Shown here one piece after another: positions 46,470-56,629 of a stretch of DNA of 64,000 nucleotides. A program made the position numbers and the translations under genes. Positions within the stretch are counted from its first letter, which is position 1; every line of letters begins with the position of its first letter. This stretch comes from Oikopleura dioica (Eukaryota > Chordata > Appendicularia > Copelata > Oikopleuridae). Below the pieces are notes generated by a model, which was not told where the DNA came from, made no database searches, and saw nothing but the letters and a program-made list of their open reading frames with translations. The DNA is taken from the NCBI GenBank assembly GCA_907165135.1, contig OU015568.1:7386501-7450500 (forward strand), in the 5' to 3' direction.

Positions 46470-47636
46470 TCATTTTATAGTAATCATCATGAAGTAAAAT
46501 AATTCATAAATCTTTATTCCACTCTTCAAAAGGCCCATTTCGATTGTTCGGCAGAAACTCTGATCGATGTTGATTCTCCCGGTAGTAATTTTCCAGCGCT
46601 CTGAGCTTCTCGTACTTTGACTCGTCGCACAGTTTCTTTGCGTTTTCGAAGAAGCGGCAGTGGATTCTGCTTTGAGAGTCGCCCATGTATCGCCGGCGGA
46701 AGTAGTTGTTGAAACCGTTTTCGTACGAATGACATTCTGCGGCTTGGTCTTTGTTTGGGATGGATCACCGAGTCTAGAAACGTAAGGAAAAGGCTCTTTC
46801 AGTATGGACCGACCTCTGAGGGAAGGGAACAGTTTTGGCAAGAACAGTCTGGACCTTCATTGGGAGTCCGTCGAGGATTGGAGTTCTGTAAACGCCAGGG
46901 GCGATGGTGTTGACTCGGATGCCAACAGCGGCAAGATCTCGGGCAGCTAGAAACAAAATAACCCAAAGTATTGAAGAAATATCTGACCAGGCAAGGTAAG
47001 GCCAACGATGCCACCCTTAGAAGCGGCGTAAGCAGCTTGACCGATTTGTCCATCAAAAGCAGCGACAGAGGCGGTGTTGATGATGCAACCATTTTGAGTA
47101 ATTTTCACATCAGGATTAACCGGGTCCGTCAAATCGAGCTGAGAACTGATTAAGGAGTGGAAGCTTTCCGGAGGGTACCTGAGCATCAGCTGGATTCTGG
47201 ACCATAACTTTTGTCGCCTGAGACATCATGTTGAACGATCCGTTCAAGTTGATGTTGATGACTCGGGCGAACTCATCCAAAGAGTGGAGCTGGTCCTTTC
47301 GCGCGTTGTAGATTCGCTTGGCGATGCCGATCCCAGCGCAGTTAACGAGTACTTGCAAGTGGCCAAACTCTAGGAGAACCTAACATTCCTTTCTGTCGCA
47401 ATATTTTCTATACCGTTAGCAGCGAGCTCAGCAGCCTTTTTGGCATCTTCGGGGTTGGTGACGTCACCAGGGCAGAAGATGGCGTTGGGTCCGAGTTCCT
47501 TTGCAACAGCCTGGCCGTCGGAGTTGGGGAGATCGAAGATGACGACTTTTCCTCCTCGAGAGGCAAGGGCGGCAGCGGTGGCTCGGCCAAGACCAGAAGC
47601 AGCGCCAGTGACGATTGAAGAGAGGCCGAAGGTCAT
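46470..47636 (-). CDS. Chimeric HSD17B10 copy B with replaced C terminus
   Basis: Identical to copy A through RLGDPS in the last exon, then the duplication junction at 46755 replaces the final 30 or so residues, including the conserved [11 protein letters not shown]. The frame continues into the truncated CX9C copy in a different reading frame and adds about 95 unrelated residues (ending FMMITIK, stop at 46470). The Rossmann core and the Ser/Tyr/Lys catalytic set remain. The lost tail forms part of the tetramer interface and substrate loop in this family, so activity is doubtful. It may be a pseudogene or a newborn fusion gene. Confidence 0.75.
46504..46755 (-). pseudogene. 5'-truncated copy of the CX9C gene
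   Basis: Same sequence as 47778-48028, but the junction removes the first seven codons and the start. An internal Met (MGDSQS, 46686) could start a 60-residue remnant that keeps only the second CX9C. It is fused in another frame to HSD17B10 copy B. Confidence 0.75.
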
Positions 47637-47777
47637 TCTAGAGGAATGTAAGTATTACAGCACCGAAGTCCTGCATGTTTACGAGCAACCAGTTTAGTAT
47701 TATAGCACTTTTATATTGGTAACTGAAGTAGAAAGTATTGTTTTCATTTTATAGTAATCATCATGAAGTAAAATAAT

Positions 47778-48050
47778 TCATAAATCTTTATTCCACTCTT
47801 CAAAAGGCCCATTTCGATTGTTCGGCAGAAACTCTGATCGATGTTGATTCTCCCGGTAGTAATTTTCCAGCGCTCTGAGCTTCTCGTACTTTGACTCGTC
47901 GCACAGTTTCTTTGCGTTTTCGAAGAAGCGGCAGTGGATTCTGCTTTGAGAGTCGCCCATGTATCGCCGGCGGAAGTAGTTGTTGAAACCGTTTTCGTAC
48001 GAATGACATTCTGCGGCTTGGTCTTTGTAGTGCTGACACAACGAGTCCAT
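47778..48050 (-). CDS. Twin CX9C protein, PANTS/C22orf39 (UPF0545)-like
   Basis: A 90-residue protein with two exact CX9C motifs: C5-C15 (CQHYKDQAAEC) and C40-C50 ([11 protein letters not shown]). It ends with a PFEEWNKDL tail resembling the DW-x2-PL ending of the vertebrate C22orf39/PANTS family. Twin CX9C proteins usually fold by Mia40-driven disulfide formation in the mitochondrial intermembrane space; vertebrate PANTS has also been linked to synapses. The start is placed at 48050 because an ATCTTTAG acceptor lies 2 nt upstream. It is the first gene of the minus-strand series and the only intact copy after the duplication. Confidence 0.7.
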   Translation of the reverse strand: MDSLCQHYKDQAAECHSYENGFNNYFRRRYMGDSQSRIHCRFFENAKKLCDESKYEKLRALENYYRENQHRSEFLPNNRNGPFEEWNKDL

Positions 48051-48994
48051 ATCTAAAGATATTGATGAGACTGGCGATGAATGTGTAATAATGAATTCGG
48101 TTGGGGAACATCTGCGATATCTCTTTGGGATTCATTTTATAATTTGATAAAAATATATTTCTTACGGATAAGCAAGTCATGGGAGCAACAGCATCTATTG
48201 TAATTGTATTTGAAAAACATTTGATAAGGAAAATTTATTTTTACTTGAGCTAAATAATTTATCATAGATTTTAGGGCGATTGTGCGAGTGTGAAATAACT
48301 TGCTCTCAGTTTCATCTCATTTTTTTATATTACAGTCGACTACCTGTAGTACAGTCAAGAAGATAGAGAAGAATATCTGTTAATTGGACAGATAGAGAAA
48401 GTAACAGGAAAAAATTTGATACCATTTTACAAATTTTATTATAAATTCGTAGAATTTGAATTCAATGTATTTAGATGAAAAAATTTGCGTTATTTTATTG
48501 ATCATTTAGATACAGAACAGGAGATGGGAAATGTTTTCAGAATGGGCCTAATTTTTGATAACATTTTACTGAAGGAGTTTAGTCCCAAATAGGGATTAAT
48601 CGATTCTCAGAGTTATTTTTTCTTTATTTTCTTAATCGTTCAATTTTGAATACATTATTAACATATGTCAGCTCCGAAGTTTTGCTTCATTTTCTTCCTC
48701 ATTTCTCTTTTAATAAAAGCACTTCGTTACTGTTATCTGAAATTCTCTACGATTTCAGCGCGCCCACAGGCGATGACTCACATTTTTTGTCTCTTCAAAG
48801 TAAAAACGAGACCCGCTCGGCTGTAGAAAAATCACCTCAAACCAAAAAATAATTATTATAAAATTCATTTCGGAAAGTAGAGAAAAATATCTAGAAGAAG
48901 ATTTATTATTATGAAATCGGTCATATGAAGAAAATTTTGAATTAGAGAAGAAAAAACGAAGAAAACAGGAAGATAGGAGAAGAAATTGAAGAAA
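48051..48994. other. Divergent promoter region between CX9C gene and RGP1
   Basis: AT-rich, no credible exon. The two series are transcribed away from each other, so this 0.9 kb should hold both promoters. No motif is identified with confidence. Confidence 0.45.
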
Positions 48995-51043
48995 ATGCCT
49001 GTGGAAGTTTTTTCGAAATTAGACAGGGGAACTGTATATTTGTCTGGAGAGTCAATTGATGCTACTGTAACACTACAGAATGTCACAGGTAGCCTAGCTC
49101 GCGATATCCTCAATTTAGGACCCTTCCGCTAAGAAAATCCTTATCAGTGCACTTTTTAATCTAGATATTCAGGAGAAGAAGATGACCCAATGGACGAGAG
49201 AATCGCCTGGGCTTCGATCCAGTTCCACTGCGAATGTTCCGTCAATCAAACTCGAATCACTGCTCCGACGAGCTACGAACTCCCACCGAGCGATAAGGAA
49301 AAACGCAGCTCCTTTCCTGTAGGAACAATGGCTCCAGTTGTCTTCAAGACCGAACCGAACATTTTCACGATTGATTTGAGACTGAGAGCGGGAGAGAAGA
49401 AAACTTTTAATTTCAGCGAAAAGATTCCTTCTGACGCGCCGCCCAGTTATTCTGGCGGATTTGTCAAGGAAAGGGTCGAATGAAAAACACTTTGAGAGAC
49501 TGAATTTCAATTTCTACCCTTGAAAAAGTACTGTTACAAAATGACTGTAGCGCTGCAACGAGTTTCGTCAAAAGAAAAAGCTCCGATTCATCGAGTTCGC
49601 GTGCCTTTTCGAGTTCTTGTTTTATACGGCCTCAGGTAGACATAGGCAAATTTCTAGCTCTTTTTCTATAATCGAAAATTCAGTGAATATCATGGAGAAT
49701 CAAATCCTGTACCAGCAAATCCCTTCATGGAAGAAGCTCGCGCTCAACAACAAGTTTGATTTTTTGCCCTTTCCGATGATCTAAAAGTCCTTAGCCTGCA
49801 AATCTACTGGACCTGGCCTCGGACTTACTGAATAGAATAACAGCCAAGAGAAGCCTAAATGTTTACAGAATCGCGAACGGCCGAGGTTTGGTCGGTTCTT
49901 TTTGCATCAACAAAACTTCGTATAAACTTGGAGAAGATATTGTAGCCTGCTTCGTTAGGGGATCAGATTGATTTTGAGATATGCTTTGAGAGAAGCGAAA
50001 ACTGATCCTGGAAAAGATTTTACAGAAGGAACTGTGTCCTGTCTGCAGATCGCTGTTTGCTTGCAAGCGGAGGAACAAGTTGCGGAGGAGTACAAAAAGC
50101 GCCCGATTCATAATCACATAACCAAGTAAGGCCAATACATATTTTATTTATATATTTCAAGTAATGGTCAAGTATAAAAAGTCAAATAGTGGTTTATGAC
50201 CTTGAGAGAATCAGTGAAGTTGATTATGACTTCATTTCAAAAAGAGTTGATTTTTTTATATTTTGTGAAATCTAATCCGCGAACCGCATCTTATAAGTTA
50301 GATCCGGGAACGGTCGGTTACAATACCAAAGCTTTTTTGGTATTCCAATACCAAAAATTGGTATTCCAATACCAACTTTTTTTAAAAAATTTGGACTTTT
50401 TGCCAAAGAAATTATTAAAAACACTCCTTAGGTATCTTATAATACAGGCGCGAAGCGCACAACCGACTTTTAAGTTAAAAATTGGCAATTTTTTGCCGAC
50501 TTTGGTATTGGAATACCAAAATTGGTATTGGAATACCAATTGGTATTGTAACCGACCGTTTCCCGTTAGATCCATCCAAAAGAGGGCAGTACTGTCAGGA
50601 ACTCTACCACGGGTTGCGCGATGCGGGAGATTTACTTGTTGAGATTGTAATCTCTTTTTCCTCTTTGGCCAAGGAGTTTTTTTGATCGATCCATCAGTTT
50701 CTTGTGCTGATTTTAATCTTCATTTTTCAGCTTTGGACGTCAGGTGGAGCCTTGCCTCTTCTCCAAAAAGACGCATTTGATCCTTCCCGTCCCACTTTTC
50801 GTCTGTCCCGGCTTTTTGACCGAACTAATCCACCTCAAATGGCGACTTCACTTTGAATTCACCACCGCCGTGGGTCAACTCGAAGGCCAAACCCTCAGCG
50901 ACGACTCTTGCAAGCTGTGGCAAGGCCCCTTCCAAATGAAAACGGAGCAAATGCAATGGGACCTTCCTATCAAAATCCTTCCAACGCTGCCCTCTCTTGC
51001 TGAAAGTGGAATTGCCGATGGACTGAGCAATCAGCAATTTTAG
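48995..51043 (+). CDS. RGP1: RGP1, Ric1-Rgp1 Rab6A GEF subunit
   Basis: An arrestin-like partner of RIC1; the complex activates Rab6A for endosome-to-Golgi transport. MPVEVFSKLDRGTVYLSGES matches the family start. Then ERIAWASIQFHCECS (49195), FTIDLRLRAGEKKTFNFSE (49365), MTVALQRVSSKE and RVRVPFRVLVLYGL (49540-49633), YKLGEDIVACFVRG (49920) and the C-terminal LKWRLHFEFTT and WDLPIKILPTLPSLAE (50840-51010). The 49469-49528 intron joins GFVK to YCYKMTV either as a GA-AG intron or, two codons longer, as GT-AG from 49475. The intron starting near 50127 contains a MITE. No acceptor-like AG lies close to its ATG, consistent with it being first in its series. Confidence 0.9.
50306..50564. mobile_element. 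259-bp MITE in an RGP1 intron
   Basis: Ends GGGAACGGTCGGTTACAATA and its inverse (CCGACCGTTTCCC), flanked by GTTAGATCC at 50297-50305 and 50565-50573 (8-9 bp duplication). Just inside each end the palindrome GGTATTCCAATACC is repeated two or three times, an unusual sub-terminal array. Confidence 0.8.
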
Positions 51044-51390
51044 TTTTCTCTTTATTATTTCTTTCTGTATCTTGAACATCGTTGCCCTGGAAACGACGAG
51101 TCACCCTCTGCCAGAAGAATATGCAACGCTTGAGTCTACTAAAGCAATCTTTTTCATATACCTACCATTTCAAAAAGTATTTAAAAAAGCAACACTTCAG
51201 TTTGAGAATTTCAATTTCTTCCTTGTCATAATTTTTCAAAATAATATTCCGTGCAATATAAAAAAAAATTACAATTTAGTGCATTTTCTCCTGTTTTTTC
51301 ACCCTTTTTGCAAAAAGAGGTGGATTTTCTAGAATACGACTATTTTCATGAGAAAAATTTTCAAAAAAGCTCAGTTCGCTCTTTTAGAAA

Positions 51391-53218
51391 ATGGCGAAAA
51401 AAGGGAAGGGAAAGAAGAGTGGGAAGAAGGACAAGGGGGGAAAAGGAACGCGTACCCCCGTTATGGTCGATGGCGTCGCTGCCGAGGAAATGTCACAGGA
51501 GCAGCTCGTCGAGCACGTCGGCCGAATGCGAGAAGAGGTAACTTTTTCTTACTTTTTAGGGAAAATTTGGAATTAACTATTTTGTATCAATTGATAATCG
51601 TTTATTTTCAGTTAGACCGTGAGCGAGAGGAAAGAAACTTCTTCCAGCTTGAGCGCGACAAAATCCACACTTTCTGGGAGATTACCCGCCGCCAGCTCGA
51701 GGAGCGAAAAGCCGAGCTTCGAAACAAGGATCGCGAAATGGAAGAAGCCGAGGAGCGTCACCAGGTCGAGATCAAAGGTAACTTTTTCTTCCCTTTTCTC
51801 CTGCTAACTGCTCTTTCAAGTGTACAAGCAGAAGGCGAAGCAGCTTCTGTACGAGCACCAAAACAGCTCCGCCGAGCTTCGAATGAACAACACCAATGCG
51901 CTGAAACAACAAGCGGCAGAAGTGACTGCTCATGAAAAAGTTCTGCGTGACGAGAAAAAGGAGCTCAAGGTCGAATTGAGAACTGCCGAGCTCTCCCACC
52001 AGGAGCACGTCAAGCAGCTCGTCGGCGATCACGACCGAACGTAAGTCTCGTCTTTTACGATGGTTTCTTTATTGAAAATTCAGGGTGACCGACTTGCGCG
52101 AATCCTTTGAGAATCGGTCAGAAGAAATCGTCTCCAAGTTCGAGCGAAAGATGAAGGAAGAACGCGATATTCTTGAACTGTAGGTTTGATTCTCTTTTTC
52201 CTGGTGTTAAAAACTGTCATTAGTCGCCGAAAAACGGAAATTCACGAGATCGAGGAGCGTAAAAATGGGCAGATTCAAGCATTAATGAAGAACCATGAGA
52301 AGCAATTTAGGTAAGTTTACACATCGAAATTCAATCGACTAACCCCTTTTTCAGCGATATCAAGAACTACTACAACGATATCACGCTTAATAACTTGTCA
52401 TTAATCAACACGCTAAAGGAACAAATCGAGAAGAACAAGAAAAAAGAGGATCAGCTCGAGAAGAACATGTCCGAGGTCATGGTTAGTTATCAACCCCTTC
52501 GGCATTAGCTAAATGTTTCTTTCAGAGCCAAAACCGAAAACTTGTTGAGCCTTTGAAAAGGCACAGGAAGAGAACGAGGAGCTCTCCCGACAAATGGCAA
52601 ATTATGAAAAGGACAAGCGATCGCTGAAGCGCGCCAAGAACCGACTTCAGATCCAAGAAAAAGAAATGAAAGACCTCAAATGGGAACATGAGGTGCTTGA
52701 GCAGCAGTTCAATCGACTCAAGGAAGTAAGTCTCTTCTTTCAATATCCAAAACTTCTTTTTTTTTGAAATCCGTGTTCAAGTTATTCATGTAAATTTTAA
52801 GGAGCGCAACTCTCTTCACGCGAGCTTCGTCGAAGCTGTCCAAGAAGTCGTCCAAAAGGCCAACTTCAAGAAGCTCATGCTCGAGCGCAAGGTGGTCAAG
52901 CTTGCCGATTCATTGGAGAAGAAGGATGCCCAGCTGAACGAAATCCTTGCCGCCTCGAATCTGGACCCCGCAGCCCTCAGCGTCGTCACTCGCAAACTCG
53001 AGGACGTCCTCGATGCCAAGAACGGCGCCATCAAGGATCTTCAGTACGAGTTGGCCCGTGTCTGCAAGGCGCACAATGACTTGCTTCGCACCTACGAAGC
53101 GAAACTCACCGCTTTCGGCGTGCCCGTCGACGAGCTTGGATTCAAGCCCCTCGAATCGACCGTTTCCGGTCAGAAGCTCGGTAAAGGACCCGCTGGCCTC
53201 GTCGCTGCTCCCACATAA
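51391..53218 (+). CDS. GAS8: Dynein regulatory complex subunit 4 (GAS8/DRC4)
   Basis: A coiled-coil subunit of the ciliary nexin-dynein regulatory complex. Near-identical blocks to the vertebrate protein: [15 protein letters not shown] (51660), [48 protein letters not shown] (52240), [18 protein letters not shown] (52355), [14 protein letters not shown] (52675), [20 protein letters not shown] (52942) and [12 protein letters not shown] at the end. The basic N terminus is typical. The exon 52526-52722 reads VEPLK in one frame and AQEENEEL in another: one A is missing from the A-run 52556-52559. An acceptor TCTTTTAG (51380-51387) sits just before the ATG. Confidence 0.95.
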
Positions 53219-53357
53219 ACACTTGTTCGCTGAAGAAAATTCTCTGTGCCTTCTTATTTTCATAATTCAAATATATTTTATTATAAAACTTCAATCCACC
53301 CTGTCTCTTTTCTGTGTTCTTTGAAAAGTTTGAAATCAAGGAGGAATTTGAAAATAG

Positions 53358-56300
53358 ATGGACGATGGCTCGGAATCGGACGACTCGGCGATTCCAGCTG
53401 AGCCCAGACTTAAATACAGAAGGTTGGGAAACGACCTGACGCAGATCTTCAAAGCGACTCGCTTACTTCTATCCTTGCGAATGAGCGTTTCGTTGTTATT
53501 GGTACTGAAAAGGGAAAGCTGATCATTTGCGATCATGATGGGAACAAAACGAAGGATCTTTGCACTCTCAAAGGCGCCATAAGCTGCATTAGAACCGATG
53601 AGCGTGGAGAAATTATCGCTTGTTCCACACTGGAAGGTCATGTCCGCGTCATATCTTTGTTTGAAGATCCAGAAGTTGAGCTAAAAATGAAATTCAAAAA
53701 TGCAGTTCATAGAATCACCTTATCCGACACTTATCTATCTTCGGGGAAAATAATCATTGCAGGCGAGAAGATTACTCTCTGTGAAAGGGGGCTTTTGGGT
53801 TCGAAAAAGTCGACAAACTTGGCGATCACAAAAGAGGTTTCTCAAATTGAATGGAGAGGAGACCTGTTGACCTGGGCTGATGCTAGCGAAGTCAAAGTAT
53901 GATTGTTTAGCTCGTTCAGTTGCTGAATGTTACGATTTAGGTGTTTGACATGGGTTCCCGTGAGATCATATCGATTATCTCCCGCCAGTCCATTTCTGAG
54001 GAAAAAGACTACTCTTGCAACTTCACTTGGACTTCAAGTTCAACCTTGATAATCGGCTGGGACAACACAATCCAAATTTGCGGCGTGAAAACGCGCCAGA
54101 ACTCGACAAAGATCGAAATCCAGAAAATAATCACGACAGAGTTCCCTATCACGGCTCTCCTGCCTCTTGGAGCTTCGAATGAAATGCTCATTTGTTCTGT
54201 CAGCGCGAGACAAAAGCCCTCCGTGAAGATTATTGAGTTGCAAGAGGGATCTGGCTATCTTGAACATTGTGATGATCAAATTTCTGTCAGAGCTTATTCC
54301 AGTTTCGTGTCAAAAGACTATCTAATGAGGTGAATGTAGGCGAAATACCGCGATTGGCAGTCCTGACTGACTGATTTTTGAAAGATGCACATTGACGTTA
54401 CACTTCTCCATGCTAAAAACATAGGAGATTTGTAACGTAGATTGCGTAGGCGTCACTGGTTTGACGGAACTCTCAAAGAAGAGACACTAGAGTCAAATTT
54501 TAATTGGTTGATTAGCTATTTCACTCGAAAATCAGAATCAGTCAGTCAGAAATGCCAATCGCGGTAATTTTAATGATTAATCCAAAGACTAATTCACCAA
54601 CGAGAAAATAATTGATGAATTAGTGTAATTTATCTGCAATAAAACCTGTTTTCAGCGTTGTCAACTACGAAGGTCACGATCTGACGGCGTTTATAGCTTC
54701 GCCAAAAGACATAATTGTAGCGACCGAGCCAAATGACGAGGACCACGTAACCTGGCTCCTCGATAACGAGCAGTATCTTGAAGCCCTTGATTTTACGAAA
54801 AATCGAAAACTCGCGTCGCATAATTACGCTGCCATCGGACGAGAATATATTCGATTTCTGATTGAAACGGATGATCTGGAGCTGGCTGCAAAAAAGTGCC
54901 CCGCTTTTCTCAGGTGTTTCCTCTTTGTTTAGCCTGTTTTGGAATGATTTTAGTACGGCTCATGATTGGGAAAAAGAAGCATTGGCATTTTCGTCCAAGA
55001 ACTCGCTGAAAATCTTGATTCCTTATTTGCCTACCTCAAATCCACAGCTTCGAAGTTCTGTTTACGGCGAGGCCTTGCGCGAACTCATAGAAAGCAAGGA
55101 ATACGAGCGGTATTTATTTCTTATCAAGTCTTGGCCAAGGTATGATGATGTAAAGTTTCATGGTCTAAGCTGATTCTAGTGCTATTTTCGAAATAAAGAA
55201 TCAGGTCCATCTCATCCGCAACGAACTCTATCAGCTCGAGTCTTCAACAACTGAAACTCGCACTCTATCAGTTGCTCTCAGGATTTTACTAGAAGTAGAT
55301 CATCGATTCGAAGAAGCCTTTGAAATCTTCATGAAATTAGCTGACGCGGATGTGTTTTACTTCATTGAGAAGCATCTTCTTTACAAATTGCCGTGGGTGT
55401 CCGGGAGGATTTTGGATTTGATGGAGATTGATACTGACAAATGTTCCCAAATTTTGATAGAACACAGAGAAGACTTTCCTATTAGGTTTGAAACTTTCAT
55501 TCAATCTAAAATTTGAGCTGTTTTTCCCAGAGATATGGTTGAAGTTCTCCGCGGAAGCTCCCACTTCCTGCACAACTATCTTCACAATTTATATTGTCAG
55601 GATGGCGAATCTCTTCCTCCAGAATATCACGATCTCCAGGTTGTCCTTTATGCCAACTACGACCGGCCAAAGCTGCTTGATTTTCTCAAAACATCACCTT
55701 ATTACGAGGAGCGAGATGCACTTGACATTTGCACGGCAAAAGACTTGACCGCTGAACGAGTTTACCTCCTCGCGCGCATGGGAAAAAAGTCTGAAGCGCT
55801 CACACTCCTTCTTGACTCGTCCGAAACAATCCATCCTTGTGTTGACTTCTGTCTTCAACAGAATGATCACGAGCTGTGGACAGAGCTCATTGACATGTCA
55901 GTTTCGAAACCAGAGCATGTAAAGAACTTGCTGAATATAGTCGGCCAATACGTCAGCCCGTTGATGATTATTGAGAGGATACCAGAGGGAATGGAGATTC
56001 CAGGATTGCGAGATGCTCTTCAAGTTGTTCTCAACGACTCCACTGATCGTCAGAATATGTGGGAGCTTACAGAGAAAATCGGTAAGGTTGAATAAGCTGA
56101 TCAAAGGAATGCAACCAAAAAATTTAGCGGCCATTGATGGCATGAGCCTCTTGAGCCGCTTTTATAGCAACAAAAAGCGCGCAGTTGTGATAGACAGTTC
56201 GGACACAGGCAAACCGCTACAATGCGCTGGCTGCTCGCAACCGCTCTTCTGGAAACATGATATCTACCACCGAAAATGCATGGTCTTCACATGTGGCCAT

Positions 56301-56465
56301 CACTGTCACATTCAGTGCGCTGTTGACGCATCACACGCCGGCAGTAACTCGCAGAGAACCTCGACCTCCAGCAGTCCGTCTTACAGACGCACGGGGTCAT
56401 TTTCCAGCTCTCATTTTTCCTTTTCCTCAGGCGGAGAACGCTGTCCAAAATGCAACCATCGTTGA
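53358..56465 (+). CDS. VPS41: VPS41, HOPS complex subunit
   Basis: Late-endosome/lysosome tethering. An acidic N terminus leads into LKYRRLGNDLTQIFK, then WD40-like repeats (VVIGTEKGKLIICDHDG, VSQIEWRGDLLTWADASEVKV, TLIIGWDNTIQICGVK), the PKDIIVATEPNDEDHVTWLL block (54700), a clathrin-heavy-chain-like repeat region (YANYDRPKLLDFL, VYLLARMGKKSEAL, RIPEGMEIPGLRDALQVVL) and a C-terminal RING-like domain (C-x2-C at 56225, then CGHHCHIQC and CPKCN). Near the start the frame breaks: the A-run 53451-53453 needs one more A to read IFKSDSLTSIL. The start codon directly follows a GAAAATAG acceptor. A MITE lies in the intron 54331-54655. Confidence 0.92.
54346..54566. mobile_element. 221-bp inverted-repeat MITE in a VPS41 intron
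   Basis: Ends ACCGCGATTGGCA and TGCCAATCGCGGT, with pairing continuing through CTGACTGACTGATT / AATCAGTCAGTCAG. The flanks share only AAT, so the target duplication is short or decayed. Confidence 0.65.
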
Positions 56466-56629
56466 TTCTTCTCTCTTTTTTACAAATGCCTTTCTTCTGA
56501 AAATTTCTTCTACCATTCTGTCAGTTCACCACGATTCTTCATTGTTTTTTCTTCGATAAAAAGATTCAGCATTCAAATAAGCTTCCATCGTCTAACGCTA
56601 GTACTTTTCTAGTTGTGAAAAACTGGCAG

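Larger units (their letters stand above)
45482..48028. repeat. Direct tandem duplication, unit 1274 bp
   Basis: 45482-46754 recurs at 46756-48028 (offset 1274) with no difference that I can find; encoded frames on both strands are identical. One extra T at 46755 marks the junction, where GGCTTGGTCTTTGT meets TGGGATGGATCACC. The unit runs from inside the CX9C gene to inside the last exon of HSD17B10. The lack of divergence even in introns means either a very recent event or an assembly artefact. Confidence 0.95.
41376..48050 (-). other. Operon-like gene series: CX9C protein, HSD17B10, MAD1, NDUFB3
   Basis: Minus-strand genes lie head to tail with gaps of about 130-225 bp. Each start codon has an AG acceptor just upstream: CX9C at 48053-48054 (2 nt before ATG), HSD17B10 at 46364-46365 (1 nt), MAD1 at 45288-45289 (25 nt), NDUFB3 at 43149-43150 (5 nt). 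No donor lies in range, as expected for spliced-leader addition to a polycistronic RNA. Three of the four genes are mitochondrial or of mitochondrial type. Confidence 0.6.
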
